Counted from the stretch's first letter, positions 8,100-18,656 are shown. The stretch is DNA of 64,000 nt from JAAUTT01 sp963846585 (GCA_963846585.1 CAWJWO010000019.1:62001-126000), one strand, 5' to 3'. Numbers and translations: made by a program. Notes: generated from the letters alone by a model not told the origin.

Positions 8100-11000
8100 C
8101 TATATCCACTTCACAAAATTAAAATCCTGCCGGTGAGGTAATTCTTTATTCTTTGGGAATATTCTGATGCCAAAATCATATGCTCCTGTTTTATTAGGAA
8201 TAACATCGACACTATATGTTGCAATCCTGCCATTAACATTTTGAAGTTTAAATTCTTGTGTATGAATTAATTTAATATGATTTTCTGCAGTAACCATTTC
8301 AACAATAATAATTTCTATACCAATATCGTCCGGGCTTAGTTCATTCAGATCGAGAATTACTTCGCCTGCATAATTTTTACCAAGGACAATTTCTTCTTTT
8401 GAGATATCCGGTGATTTAACTGAGATTGCTTCAATACTTTCCCAGGCTCTGAAAACTTTTTTCTTCCATGATGAAAGTGATTTGGCAAGTTCGAAATCAT
8501 TCTCTTTCATCCGTTTTGACCTTTCATAAAGTTTACCGTAATACTTCTCCTGATAGTCACGAAGCATTCTGGTAGTTGTAAAATTTGATGCTACTTTAGA
8601 AATGGAATTTTTTATATATTGAATCCAGCCAGTCGGTATATCATCGTCATCACGGAAATAGAAAAGTGGTGCGATTTCATTTTCAATCAGGCTATAAATT
8701 AATTCTGCATCAAGTTCGTCCTGGAAATCGTTGTTGTCATATATTTGTTCTTCAGGAAGTGCCCAGCCTGCATCGGGAAAATAACCCTCACCCCACCAAC
8801 CGTCAAGTACGCTGAAATGAAGCCCTCCGTTCATAACAGCCTTTTCACCGCTGGTACCTGAAGCTTCCAAAGGCCTGGTAGGCGTATTTAACCAAACATC
8901 AACGCCCTGAACCATTTGACGGGCAAGTTCCATGTCGTAATTTTGAATGAAAAGAATTTTACCAATGAATTCCGGTTTGCGGGATATTTCAACAATCATT
9001 TTAATTAAATCCTGTCCGGCTTTGTCTGCCGGGTGAGCTTTCCCTGCAAATAAAAATTGAACCGGCATTCCAGGATTATTGACTATACGCGAAAGCCTTT
9101 CCAGATCCTTAAACAACAAATGGGCTCTTTTATATGTAGCAAAACGACGGGCGAAACCAATAGTAAGAGTAAATTTATTAATTTTATCAGAAACTTCAAC
9201 CAAATGTTTAGGATTCTCATAACGTTTAGTCGACGATTCTTCAAGTTTTTCCTTAATAAATTCAATTAATTTACGTCGCAGATTATTTCTTATTTTCCAA
9301 ATTTCCTTATCATTAACTTCGTAAATATTATTCCAAAGCTTTTTATTAAGTTGGTTATTTATAAAATCGGGCCCTAGTTTCGACTCGAAAATTTGTTGCC
9401 ATTCTTTTGCGGACCAGGTTGGATAATGAACTCCATTAGTAACATAGCCAAGGTATAGTTCTTCACTTAAATAACCCGGCCACATGTTTTTAAAAATATC
9501 CTTGCTAACCTTGCAGTGTATTCGGCTAACTCCATTAATTTCCTGTGAGATATTAGCTGCAAGAAAACTCATTGAAAAGTTTTCGTCAGGATCATTCACG
9601 TTTATTTTTCCTAATCCCATGAATTGTGGCCATGTAATTTTTAACCTGTCGGGGTAATGGCTCATGTACATACGGATAAGGTTTTCTTCGAAGGAATCGT
9701 GACCGGCAGGAACAGGAGTATGAGTAGTAAAGAGTGTGGAAGATCTTACTATTTCGAGTGCTTCGGGAAATGTAAGGTTGTGTTTGCTTATAAAATAGTT
9801 CAAACGTTCCAATCCAATGAAGGCAGCATGGCCTTCGTTACAATGAAATATATCCGCATCTATATCCAATTCATTGAGTATTCTGATGCCACCAACACCT
9901 AATATCAGTTCCTGTTTGAACCGGTTCTCCCAATCGCCACCATATAAATGATGGGTAATTGAGCGGTCTTGTATTTGATTATCCTCAAAATCAGTATCCA
10001 GCAGATATAAATCAATTCTTCCAACTTCAGTTTTCCAAATTCTCGCTTTTACTGAACGTCCGGGTAAAACAATGGAAATACACACCCAGTTTCCATTACT
10101 GTCTCTAACAGGAGTTGTGGCAGTTTTTGAAAAATGCTGCGGTTCGGAAACAGCCATTTGATCTCCATTGACTGAAATAACCTGTTTAAAATAACCATAC
10201 CTGTAAAGAAGGCCTATACCTATAAGGTTAATGTTTGCATCTGATGCTTCTTTAAGATAGTCGCCAGCTAAAATACCTAAACCCCCGGAATAAATTTTTA
10301 ACGAACTGTGTAAGCCATATTCCATGCTAAAATAAGCAATCCTGGGGCCTTTACGATTTTTTTTCTGATCTATATAATTGCGGAACCTTCCATACACTCC
10401 ATTAAGTTTTTCTAGAAATTGTTTGTTTGATTCCAGTTTTAGAAGGCGATTATAGGAAATCATCTCAAGAAAAATAATAGGATTTTTTACAGATTCTTTC
10501 CAGATGGCAGGATCAATTGATTCGAATAATTCTTCAGCTTCATAATTCCATGACCACCAAAGATTCATAGATAATTCTTCAAGTGGGATAAGCCGTTCAG
10601 GAATATTTTTTTCAACTAATAACCGTTTCCATTTTGGTTGTAAATCGGCTTGAAATTTTTCAATATGAGGGACCTGTTCCACAATATCTTTTTCTACAAC
10701 CTGCACAACTCTGTCTTTAGCATTATTTAACGCTATATCATATGCCGAATAATAATAGGAAATAAAATTTTTCCAAATAGCAATTTGAGAAAGTTCAGTT
10801 GCCTTCTTTTTTAAATAATTTGAACGTTCGGCATTGATTTTGGAAAATTCAAAAATTTTATCGGCAATGAGTTTAATTACATTTGAATCATTTGTATCAG
10901 TGCGTTCGATAATGGTTATTGCTTCTTTGGATATACCTTCTTCGTGACGCACCCACAACCCAAAACCAGCCAGTGAAGTTGTAACTGTTGGTACTCCGAA

Positions 11001-12344
11001 TGCCAGGCTTTCTAACGGAGTATATCCCCAGGGTTCATAGTAACTTGGAAATACGGAAATATCCAACCCTGATAATACCTGATAGAATGTAAGGTTGAAT
11101 ATACCATCAGAACCATTCAAATAACAGGGAACAAAAAATATATTTACTTTTTGTCCAGTGTCATTTGTAAGGCCAACTTCTTTAATGTGTTTAATAATTG
11201 CGTCATATTCAACATCATGTAAATTATGTGTAAGATATTTATCACCTGTATTTAAACAGTCGGAGTTAAAAATTTGCAAAACATCTTTTCTGGGCCCATA
11301 ATGGTTGGCTGGTATAAATAAAAATGCTAAAATATTCTTGTCTTTATTTTCGAATTTGGAAAGTTGGCTAAGGGCATCAATAAAAAGGTCAATTCCCTTA
11401 TTTTTATATTCGTACCGACCACCAATACCAACTAATAAAGATTGATCATCAAACTTATGACTTGTAAGGCAGCTAGCCACACTTAGCATTTTCATGCGTG
11501 CCTCGCTTCTCCATTTTGTAAACTCTTCTTCCGGGGGTACAAATGAGTTTTCAAAACCGTTAGGAGTAACAATGTCCACTGATTTTTCAAAAAACTGAGT
11601 ACATTCCCTTGAAGTTATTTCACTAACTGTAGTAAATGCGTCTGCAACCCTTGCAGATAACTTTTCCAGAGAATGTTTGGCCACTACGTTGAATTCTGTG
11701 GCACAGGCATCTCCGTTATAACTTTCAAGCTTGCTGTACAGAGGTAATTGATTAGCCGCAATTGAACGTCCCAGAACAGTTGCATGTGTTGTAAAAACCG
11801 TCGCAATTTGTGGCACATTGCTTTTCAGGTACAGGACACCGGTACCAGTCATCCATTCGTGAAATTGAGCTACAATTTTATCTCTGATGCCTAAGTGAAA
11901 ACGTGTGAAACTTTCAATAACTTTAGCAGCTGCATATCCAAATAATGCCGGTTCTATGTAATCCCACTCGCCTGAAAGTGAGTCGAGTTTATAGTTTTCC
12001 CAAAATTTTTTGAAAATATTATCCTTTTGAGGCACAAAATTCATGAAATCAACTATAATTGCTATAGGATTTCCGGAAATATTCCACCTGCCGATTTTAA
12101 TGCCTAAATTTTCTTCAGTTGCACGGCTTCTCCAGGATTTAAATAATTGATTGTCTTCAATAAACTCAGGATTTTGATTAGTGTCGCGCCATACGTCAGG
12201 ACCGATTAAAATATAATTACTTTTAAATTTTTCGGATAATGTCAATGCTTTAGTTGAAATTACAGTATGTATACCGCCAACTTTATTACAAACTTCCCAA
12301 CTTGTCTCAAATAGAAAATCAGGGTTTTCAATTATTTTGCTCAT
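8100..12344 (-). CDS. Fused glycogen synthase (GT3-like) and alpha-glucan phosphorylase (GT35)
   Basis: A 1414-residue protein with two opposed activities. Residues 1 to about 545 are a glycogen synthase of the eukaryotic-type GT3 family. The start FETSWEVCNKVGGIHTVIST is its nucleotide-sugar loop, and YYEPWGYTPLES near 438 is the E-x7-E motif. From about 590 an alpha-glucan phosphorylase begins with the DUF3417-type segment LSMNLWWSWN. It continues with YFSMEYGLH near 670 and the pyridoxal-phosphate lysine in EASGTSGEKAV near 1167. A beta-rich tail follows. One part builds glucan from nucleotide sugar, the other releases glucose 1-phosphate. Fusions of this kind occur across Bacteroidota. 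It is the last gene of a glycogen operon. Confidence 0.93.
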   Translation of the reverse strand: MSKIIENPDFLFETSWEVCNKVGGIHTVISTKALTLSEKFKSNYILIGPDVWRDTNQNPEFIEDNQLFKSWRSRATEENLGIKIGRWNISGNPIAIIVDFMNFVPQKDNIFKKFWENYKLDSLSGEWDYIEPALFGYAAAKVIESFTRFHLGIRDKIVAQFHEWMTGTGVLYLKSNVPQIATVFTTHATVLGRSIAANQLPLYSKLESYNGDACATEFNVVAKHSLEKLSARVADAFTTVSEITSRECTQFFEKSVDIVTPNGFENSFVPPEEEFTKWRSEARMKMLSVASCLTSHKFDDQSLLVGIGGRYEYKNKGIDLFIDALSQLSKFENKDKNILAFLFIPANHYGPRKDVLQIFNSDCLNTGDKYLTHNLHDVEYDAIIKHIKEVGLTNDTGQKVNIFFVPCYLNGSDGIFNLTFYQVLSGLDISVFPSYYEPWGYTPLESLAFGVPTVTTSLAGFGLWVRHEEGISKEAITIIERTDTNDSNVIKLIADKIFEFSKINAERSNYLKKKATELSQIAIWKNFISYYYSAYDIALNNAKDRVVQVVEKDIVEQVPHIEKFQADLQPKWKRLLVEKNIPERLIPLEELSMNLWWSWNYEAEELFESIDPAIWKESVKNPIIFLEMISYNRLLKLESNKQFLEKLNGVYGRFRNYIDQKKNRKGPRIAYFSMEYGLHSSLKIYSGGLGILAGDYLKEASDANINLIGIGLLYRYGYFKQVISVNGDQMAVSEPQHFSKTATTPVRDSNGNWVCISIVLPGRSVKARIWKTEVGRIDLYLLDTDFEDNQIQDRSITHHLYGGDWENRFKQELILGVGGIRILNELDIDADIFHCNEGHAAFIGLERLNYFISKHNLTFPEALEIVRSSTLFTTHTPVPAGHDSFEENLIRMYMSHYPDRLKITWPQFMGLGKINVNDPDENFSMSFLAANISQEINGVSRIHCKVSKDIFKNMWPGYLSEELYLGYVTNGVHYPTWSAKEWQQIFESKLGPDFINNQLNKKLWNNIYEVNDKEIWKIRNNLRRKLIEFIKEKLEESSTKRYENPKHLVEVSDKINKFTLTIGFARRFATYKRAHLLFKDLERLSRIVNNPGMPVQFLFAGKAHPADKAGQDLIKMIVEISRKPEFIGKILFIQNYDMELARQMVQGVDVWLNTPTRPLEASGTSGEKAVMNGGLHFSVLDGWWGEGYFPDAGWALPEEQIYDNNDFQDELDAELIYSLIENEIAPLFYFRDDDDIPTGWIQYIKNSISKVASNFTTTRMLRDYQEKYYGKLYERSKRMKENDFELAKSLSSWKKKVFRAWESIEAISVKSPDISKEEIVLGKNYAGEVILDLNELSPDDIGIEIIIVEMVTAENHIKLIHTQEFKLQNVNGRIATYSVDVIPNKTGAYDFGIRIFPKNKELPHRQDFNFVKWI

Positions 12345-12354
12345 ATAAAAAAAA

Positions 12355-12387
12355 TAGTGCCTAGTGCATAGTGCCTAGTGCATAGTT
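12355..12387. repeat. TAGTGCC/TAGTGCA array
   Basis: Four to five units of TAGTGCC and TAGTGCA alternate just upstream of the synthase-phosphorylase start (ATG at 12342-12344, reverse strand). A GGTTCC word, related to the GAACCAA family, follows near the GH57 stop. There is no reverse-complement partner in this short spacer. Confidence 0.8.
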
Positions 12388-12422
12388 ATTTGTTAACAGA
12401 CTTTTTTCCGGAACCAGGTATT

Positions 12423-13811
12423 TTATTTTTCCACTTCTTTTTTTTCAGATAATTTTACTGATGCTGATACCCTCTTTTTTTTAGGGCCAGGAGGGTTAGC
12501 TGCAATTTTACCTTCTGAAACGATTTTTTCTTTTGCTAATTCATATCTGTATTGATTAATTATTTGGTCCTTCTCTTCAATTAACTTAAGCAAATCGTCA
12601 AATTTTTTATTATTGAAATTGTGACCTGAATCATTTTTTACACGGATAGTGAAATCATTAAGCACATTCATGTAATTGATAAAAGCATCGTAAGGTGAAT
12701 CAAACGGGTTAATATTGGCCAGAATAGGCCGGCCTGAAAAAAATTTGGTTGACATGTAATAAAAATGATCTGATGATTGTAAATATTTCCAGTCGATTTG
12801 AATTTTAGGATCAGAACATTGCAATACTAAATCGCGTAAATTATAAAGTTTAGTAAAAGCTTCATTTTGAAGATCATTCCCAAGCCAGGCAGTTATATCG
12901 CGTTCTTCGTCAGCCCAGGAAATAGGATATTGGACACTTACCGGCGCTACGGTTTGATGAAAACGGGCAGCCTCAGACGGGGTGCAAAAGGAATATTCGG
13001 TAAATTTAAAAATTGTAGCAGGCAGGTATTTTAAAAATTCAAGAATTCCTGAATCAACTGATTGCCTGCTGCCAAAAGTTTGATAATCGACAAATAAATT
13101 AATATTTTCCCTGTTTTTGTCAATAGCATTAAGCCATTTTGCAAATTTCTCAGTAGTAAGCGGGTATTCATTCCATTGTCTGTTTGAAAACCTGAAAGAA
13201 ATATCATCGCTGAGTTTAAAATTTCGAAGCAATAATTTAAGCCTCGGATTCAATGAGCTGCAGTAAACATAGTTAGGGCTTTTCCAACCCAGAATTTGTT
13301 TCGCACCCTCAGTTATCATTGCTTCAAACCCCATGTTGTTAACATAGGATCCTATCTGATCAGAATAGATCAGTTCGGTATTTCGAAATACAACGGGGGA
13401 CTGGCCAAAAAATTTATTTATTTTTAATTTATGATTAATTACTTGTTTTTCAAATTCATCACGGTTTATTAGTGAAACTAACGAATGAGAATCAGTTTCA
13501 CAAAGGAATTCCACCTGACCCGTAGCTGCAAGTTCTTTAAAACTTTCCAGTACATCAGGCGCATAAAGTTCAAATTGATCAAGAGAAGGTCCGGAAATAG
13601 AAAAAGCAATCTTAAACTTATCGCCATGCTCTCTAATAGCATTTAACAGAACCTTATTTGCAGGAAGGAAAGATGTGTCAGATACCTTGCGTAAAATTGA
13701 TTCATTGGAATAATCGTCATAATAATAATGTTCTGTACCAATATCAAAAAAACGATATCTTCTTAATCTGAAAGGCAGATGAATCTGAAAATACATGCAA
13801 ATAGTTCTCAT
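12423..13811 (-). CDS. Glycoside hydrolase family 57 alpha-amylase-like protein
   Basis: A 462-residue cytoplasmic protein starting MRTICMYFQIHLPFRLRRY, the GH57 opening with the conserved H-x-PFR region, then FDIGTEHYYYDD. LCETDSHSLVSL near 135 and the VFRNTELIYSD region near 165 match the GH57 barrel strands. The C-terminal 60 residues form a lysine-rich coiled-coil-like tail ending in KKEVEK. GH57 enzymes cleave or rearrange alpha-1,4-glucans. In Bacteroidota one is typically beside the GT4 and debranching genes, as here. I could not place the catalytic acid with certainty. M1 is chosen over M6 because RTIC belongs to the first strand. Confidence 0.88.
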   Translation of the reverse strand: MRTICMYFQIHLPFRLRRYRFFDIGTEHYYYDDYSNESILRKVSDTSFLPANKVLLNAIREHGDKFKIAFSISGPSLDQFELYAPDVLESFKELAATGQVEFLCETDSHSLVSLINRDEFEKQVINHKLKINKFFGQSPVVFRNTELIYSDQIGSYVNNMGFEAMITEGAKQILGWKSPNYVYCSSLNPRLKLLLRNFKLSDDISFRFSNRQWNEYPLTTEKFAKWLNAIDKNRENINLFVDYQTFGSRQSVDSGILEFLKYLPATIFKFTEYSFCTPSEAARFHQTVAPVSVQYPISWADEERDITAWLGNDLQNEAFTKLYNLRDLVLQCSDPKIQIDWKYLQSSDHFYYMSTKFFSGRPILANINPFDSPYDAFINYMNVLNDFTIRVKNDSGHNFNNKKFDDLLKLIEEKDQIINQYRYELAKEKIVSEGKIAANPPGPKKKRVSASVKLSEKKEVEK

Positions 13812-13880
13812 TCTCCAAAATATAATAAAACCTTCAATATTAATTCTTTATAATCTGAAACTTTCTTTAAAGCGTTTGGA

Positions 13881-15161
13881 TCATAAAGAGTCGTATACCT
13901 CCTTAACTTTAAGAGCCGAATTTTCCCATTTTAAACCTTCCACTTCACTTTTGCCAAATGTAGTAAACATAGTATCTAAGGCCGTATAATTAAGGATTCC
14001 GTATATAGCGTCAGCCATCGCATCTATATCCCAAAAGTCAACCTTAATGGCATGGTTTAAAATTTCTGCAACTCCTGATTGATGCGAAATGATAACCGGT
14101 ACATTTGATTGAATTGCTTCCAGGGGAGAAATACCAAAAGGTTCTGATACGGAAGGCATTACATAAACATCGCTTATTGAATACATTCTATAGACATCAT
14201 CACCTGAAAGGAATCCGGTAAAGTGAAATTTATCCATGATTTTTAGTTGAGCTGCCCTGGCAATCATCTTGTTTAACATATCTCCGCTTCCTGCCATTAC
14301 AAACCGGACATTATCCATACGTTGGAGGACTTTATATGCAACTTCAATAAAATATTCGGGGCCCTTTTGCATAGTAACCCTGCCTAAAAATGTAACAATT
14401 TTTTCATTAACGCCCTTTTTAACAACGATTTCATCATTTTGGGCAATCGGTTCAACTGCATTATAAACAGTATAAATTTTATTGGGGTCGATTAGGTACT
14501 TTTCAATTACAGTTTTTCTGGTATAATTACTTACAGTTATAATCCTGTCCGCCTCAAGCATACCTTCTTTCTCAATTCCAAAAACAGCAGGGTTTACATT
14601 TCCACCGCTGCGGTCGAAATCAGTGGCATGTACATGAACAATCAGGGGTTTGCCTGAAACTGCTTTAGCTGCAATTCCAGCCGGAAAAGTTAACCAATCA
14701 TGTGCATGAATGATGTCAAAGTTTAATTCCTGGCCTAAAACTGAAGCAACAACTGCATAATTTGCAATTTCCTGATATAGGTTAGGTCCATAAGTTCCGG
14801 AAAATTCCAGCAATCCGCTGTCATTTGTATTTACATATCTTCTGGAACCGCCATAATCTAAGGAGAATGTCTTCTGATATTGTTCAGGAGATAAATAAGG
14901 TATAAGGTTAACGCCAATTTCAATAAGATCCATTTGATGAATAAATCCTTTAACCTGGATATTTTTACGGGTAACAGGTATCTGGTTTGCACCTATTAAT
15001 CTAACTGATTCATTATCCTCATCGCCAAAAACTTTTGGAATAACGAAGATAACTTCCATATCAGGTATTTTTGATAATCCTTTTGTAAGTCCATAGCAGG
15101 CGGTACCTAAGCCGCCGGAAATACGTGGCGGAAATTCCCACCCAAACATTAATACCTTCAT
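13881..15161 (-). CDS. GT4-type glucosyltransferase of glycogen metabolism
   Basis: From the ATG at 15159-15161 the 426-residue protein begins MKVLMFGWEFPPRISGGLG, the donor-binding start of GT4/GT5 starch and glycogen synthases. The mid-section IIHAHDWLTFPAGIAAK, the FLGRVTMQKGPEYFIEVA strand, and SVSEPFGISPLEAIQ with the E-x7-E pair are all present. An ATG 27 nt upstream is open but would add nine residues ahead of the first beta strand and overlap the previous gene. It probably elongates glycogen from a nucleotide glucose donor. It lies 10 nt after the debranching gene and is co-transcribed with it. Confidence 0.88.
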   Translation of the reverse strand: MKVLMFGWEFPPRISGGLGTACYGLTKGLSKIPDMEVIFVIPKVFGDEDNESVRLIGANQIPVTRKNIQVKGFIHQMDLIEIGVNLIPYLSPEQYQKTFSLDYGGSRRYVNTNDSGLLEFSGTYGPNLYQEIANYAVVASVLGQELNFDIIHAHDWLTFPAGIAAKAVSGKPLIVHVHATDFDRSGGNVNPAVFGIEKEGMLEADRIITVSNYTRKTVIEKYLIDPNKIYTVYNAVEPIAQNDEIVVKKGVNEKIVTFLGRVTMQKGPEYFIEVAYKVLQRMDNVRFVMAGSGDMLNKMIARAAQLKIMDKFHFTGFLSGDDVYRMYSISDVYVMPSVSEPFGISPLEAIQSNVPVIISHQSGVAEILNHAIKVDFWDIDAMADAIYGILNYTALDTMFTTFGKSEVEGLKWENSALKVKEVYDSL

Positions 15162-15171
15162 ACAGTTATAG

Positions 15172-17115
15172 TTATTTAAAAGTTTCAATCATTTTAAAAA
15201 TTTGCAGCAGGGCTGATACACTCCACGCTTGTGAAATTGCACCTTTTGCCTGATGAGGAGGATCTCCGTTATATATTTCAGATATTGACCCAATGCCATG
15301 AATAGTCATTTCCTCTTCAAATCCGTCCAATAGTTTTTTAACATGTCCAATTCCGGATTGTTTATATAAATTTAAATATCCCCTGCAATAATGCTCAAGT
15401 AACCAAGGCCAAACAGTTCCCTGATGGTAAGCTTTGTCACGTTTTTCCTGGTTGCCTTCATAAACACCTTTGTACACCGGATTTTTAGGTGAAAGGGTAC
15501 GAAGGCCGCGAGGCGTAAGTAGTTCGTTTGATGTTATATCCAGAATACTTTTCTTCATTTCATTTGATAATGGGCTGTATTTCAATGAAGTGGCTATAAC
15601 CATATTTGGCCGTACTGTAAAATCTTTAAAATCATCATTAATAAAATCTGCTAAAAATCCTTTTTTTTGATCCCAAAAATTTTCAAGAAAGGAATTTTTA
15701 ATTAGTAATGGAATATCCTTCCATTCCTCTATAAACATTTTATCATTAGCTTTGGTTGCTAATTCAATGCAAAACATAACTGCATTATACCATAATGCAT
15801 TTATCTCGACCGGACATCCAATCCTTGGCGTAACCGGAACCCCCATTACCACTGCATCCATCCAGGTAAGAGCTTTCCCGTGTATACCTGCAAATATCAG
15901 TCCATTTTCAAGCATTTTGATATTATAAGGCAAGCCGTTTTTAAATCCGTTAAGAATATCTTTTAAAATCTTCCCATAGGTGTTCCATAATTCTTTGTCT
16001 TTTTGTGAATAGGCAGCATATTGCTGAATTGCCCAAAAAAACCATAAAGGTGCATCGACTGAATTAAAAGCCGGGTTCTTTTCATTACCCATATTGGGGA
16101 ACAATCCTCCCTGCATTCTTGATACCATAGTATCAATAACAGATAAAAAAGTGTCAGGATCATCGATGGTAAGAGTTAATCCGGGGAGTGAAATAAATGT
16201 GTCCCGGCCCCAGGCTCCAAACCAGGGATATCCTGCAATAACTTCTGTTTTTTTACCCTGGCGGATTATAAATTGCTTTGCCGAGTTAACCAGACAATTC
16301 CGGTAACTGTTACGGGGAGTTTTTTTATTATATTCTGATTCAAATTTTTGTTTAAATTTTGAAGGATCGTCTTCTTTAAAAGAAGCTGAAAAAATTATAC
16401 TTTCTCCTTTTTTTATATCTAAATCAAAATAACCGGGGACAAATAAATCTTCCTTGTAATCATAACCTCTTTCTAATTCCATTAAATACTCAATGTCATG
16501 ATACCAATCAGGTACCTGAATAAATTCAGGTTCTCCGGAAAATTGAATAAATAAACCGGGTAATTCACTATAAAGTTTGGATTTAATACCATGTTTGACT
16601 TTTGACACTTTTGTATTTGCTGTCATATTGGAATGAGTCAGTTCATGTATATTCCTGAATGCTAAAAATGGCCTGAATCTTAACAATGTAGGAGAATGGG
16701 CATCTTCTAAAGTATATTTTATAAGGATTTGTTCCTCCTTTTCAACAAGAAGGCTTTCTTTTTTTAATATTACTCCACCTATCCGATAAGTAGATGTGGG
16801 TATAATTTCTGCCTCGAAATCAGTAACATACTTATGTCCTTTGGGGTAATAGGCATCACCTGAAAACTTATGAATACCCAGGTTAAATTCACTTTGATGC
16901 TGCACTACAGTTTCATCAAGTGAGGATAAAAAAACAAAACGTTCCCCGTCGAATTTTTCAACCGGACTAATTAACAAACCATGATATTTCCTTGTATTGC
17001 ATCCGATAATCGTACTGCTTGAGTAAGACCCGCTCCTGTTAGAGCGCAGTATTTCCCTATTTAATGAATACTCCAGATTAATAAGTTGAGTGCTATCGAA
17101 TTTTAAATAAGCCAT
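15172..17115 (-). CDS. Amylo-alpha-1,6-glucosidase (glycogen debranching enzyme)
   Basis: A 647-residue cytoplasmic enzyme of the GDE family (GH133-like). Residues 1-260 are the N-terminal beta domain (RSNRSGSYSSSTIIGCNTRKYHG near 25-45). The catalytic (alpha/alpha)6 domain follows from about 280, with VIAGYPWFGAWGRDTFISL near 300, LTWMDAVVMGVPVTPR near 425, and a late KAYHQGTVWPWLLEHY near 575. The acids in GRDT and WMDA are the likely catalytic residues. It removes 1,6-linked branches during glycogen breakdown. It is the first gene of the minus-strand glycogen operon. Confidence 0.92.
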   Translation of the reverse strand: MAYLKFDSTQLINLEYSLNREILRSNRSGSYSSSTIIGCNTRKYHGLLISPVEKFDGERFVFLSSLDETVVQHQSEFNLGIHKFSGDAYYPKGHKYVTDFEAEIIPTSTYRIGGVILKKESLLVEKEEQILIKYTLEDAHSPTLLRFRPFLAFRNIHELTHSNMTANTKVSKVKHGIKSKLYSELPGLFIQFSGEPEFIQVPDWYHDIEYLMELERGYDYKEDLFVPGYFDLDIKKGESIIFSASFKEDDPSKFKQKFESEYNKKTPRNSYRNCLVNSAKQFIIRQGKKTEVIAGYPWFGAWGRDTFISLPGLTLTIDDPDTFLSVIDTMVSRMQGGLFPNMGNEKNPAFNSVDAPLWFFWAIQQYAAYSQKDKELWNTYGKILKDILNGFKNGLPYNIKMLENGLIFAGIHGKALTWMDAVVMGVPVTPRIGCPVEINALWYNAVMFCIELATKANDKMFIEEWKDIPLLIKNSFLENFWDQKKGFLADFINDDFKDFTVRPNMVIATSLKYSPLSNEMKKSILDITSNELLTPRGLRTLSPKNPVYKGVYEGNQEKRDKAYHQGTVWPWLLEHYCRGYLNLYKQSGIGHVKKLLDGFEEEMTIHGIGSISEIYNGDPPHQAKGAISQAWSVSALLQIFKMIETFK

Positions 17116-17489
17116 TAATAATAAAATATTATTTTATCAAATAAATAATGTTGAATTATTTTTGTTAAACATTAATAACTATTTTACTAAGTTAACAAAA
17201 TATGCGGTAAAATCACAATCAATTTTTAATATCGGTCGAACTTTTTATACATTTGAAATATTATTAATATTGAGTTAATGTTGCTCTATATTAATGAATT
17301 GGATAACATTGTCTTACATAAAACACATCATTTTAAAATATTAATAAATAAAAAAGGGTTATATTCGCATTAGAATATTGAACCACTTACAACCAACAAC
17401 ACACAACTAAATTCCGTGTTGATGCTTCCTGCCTCTTGGTTCCTGGCTCTTGGTTCTTGGTTCTAATTTAATAACTAAAACATATTGTT
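17116..17489. other. Divergent spacer between glycogen operon and TlpA-like gene
   Basis: A 374-base AT-rich spacer that must carry promoters for both directions. For the plus gene, TATATTCG (17360-17367) is one mismatch from the TAnnTTTG box but has no good upstream TTG. For the minus operon I see no convincing box. A word array (AACCAAC then TTGGTTC, 17385-17465) fills the right part. Confidence 0.6.
17385..17465. repeat. AACCAAC and CTTGGTTC word arrays
   Basis: 17385-17407 holds AACCAAC-type words. 17422-17465 holds TTGGTTC/TTCCTGGCTC words, the reverse complement of the GAACCAA family seen at 6714, 32904 and 50247. The array ends 25 bases before the start codon of the TlpA-like gene. 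Confidence 0.8.
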
Positions 17490-18656
17490 ATGAAAATAGT
17501 ACAGTTATTATTAATAACAGGAATTTTCTGTTATGCTTGTTCAAACAAGCCTTCGACAATTGTTGTTAAAGGCAGGCTGGACAATTCAGATAATTCATAT
17601 ATTTATTTGCAGGAACAAAAAGCTGATAATTCACTTTTTGCCGATTCAATAAAATTGGACAAGTCAGGGAATTTTAAATTTAAAAAAGTTGTTAAATATC
17701 CTGCTATATTTTCTCTATGGGTTTCAGATAAGAGGCCTTTAACGTTGCTTGTTATGCCCGGGGAAAAAGTTAAGATTACCGGGCGCGCAGATAGTTTGCT
17801 AAATACTGCAAAGATATCCGGATCAGTTGAATGCCGGAAGTGTTTAATGCTTACCAGGCAATTGGCTAAAACACAAAATAAACTTGATTCGCTGAATGAG
17901 GCTTATCAGAAAAATATTACTAATCCGGATATTAATTCTATCAGGAGCACACTTTCAAAATTGTATGATGATTGTATTGAAGATCAAAGGCAATATGTAA
18001 TACGGTTTATTGATGCCAACCCAAAATCAATTACAAATATTATTGCATTATACCAGCAAATTGATAAGAATACTCTTTTACTGGGTAAAGAAGAAGATTT
18101 GAAATATTTTGAAAAAGTTGATACTTTTTTAAACAGGGATTATCCTGACGACTCATTAGTAATAGCACTTCACGCGAATGTCAATAAACTAAGAGACCAA
18201 AGGAATGAACTTAAGTTACAGAGGATGCTTACGGAATTAAATGCTCCGGCTCCTGAAATAGCCTTACCCTCACCCAAAGGGGATACAGTAAGATTATCCT
18301 CATATAAAGGCAAATATGTGCTTGTAGATTTTTGGGCATCATGGTGTCCTCCATGCAGGGCAGAAAACTCTAAACTTTTGGCGATATACCGTAAATACAA
18401 AAATAAGGGATTCGAAATATTCCAGGTTTCTCTTGACAAGACCAAAGAATCATGGACTAATGCAATATATGACGACCATCTTTATTGGGTGGAATGCAGC
18501 GATTTAAAATTCTGGGATTCGCCAATAGCTAAAAAATATAATGTTGATGAACTACCTGCAAGCTTTTTAATTGACAGGGAGGGATCAATAATTGCCAAAG
18601 GGCTTAGAGGTCAGGAACTGGATACAAAATTAGCTACCTTATTTGAAAAATTATAA
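17490..18656 (+). CDS. TlpA-family thiol-disulfide lipoprotein with DUF4369-like N-domain
   Basis: A 388-residue exported lipoprotein. The signal is MKIVQLLLITGIFCYAC with Cys17 as the lipidated residue. Residues about 24-115 resemble the DUF4369 beta domain common in Bacteroidota. A helical linker (125-235) leads to a thioredoxin-fold AhpC/TSA domain with the redox motif WASWCPPC near residue 278. It probably acts in the periplasm as a reductase for disulfides or cytochrome maturation; the substrate cannot be told. The next gene begins inside its last codons, so the two are coupled. Confidence 0.88.
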   Translation: MKIVQLLLITGIFCYACSNKPSTIVVKGRLDNSDNSYIYLQEQKADNSLFADSIKLDKSGNFKFKKVVKYPAIFSLWVSDKRPLTLLVMPGEKVKITGRADSLLNTAKISGSVECRKCLMLTRQLAKTQNKLDSLNEAYQKNITNPDINSIRSTLSKLYDDCIEDQRQYVIRFIDANPKSITNIIALYQQIDKNTLLLGKEEDLKYFEKVDTFLNRDYPDDSLVIALHANVNKLRDQRNELKLQRMLTELNAPAPEIALPSPKGDTVRLSSYKGKYVLVDFWASWCPPCRAENSKLLAIYRKYKNKGFEIFQVSLDKTKESWTNAIYDDHLYWVECSDLKFWDSPIAKKYNVDELPASFLIDREGSIIAKGLRGQELDTKLATLFEKL

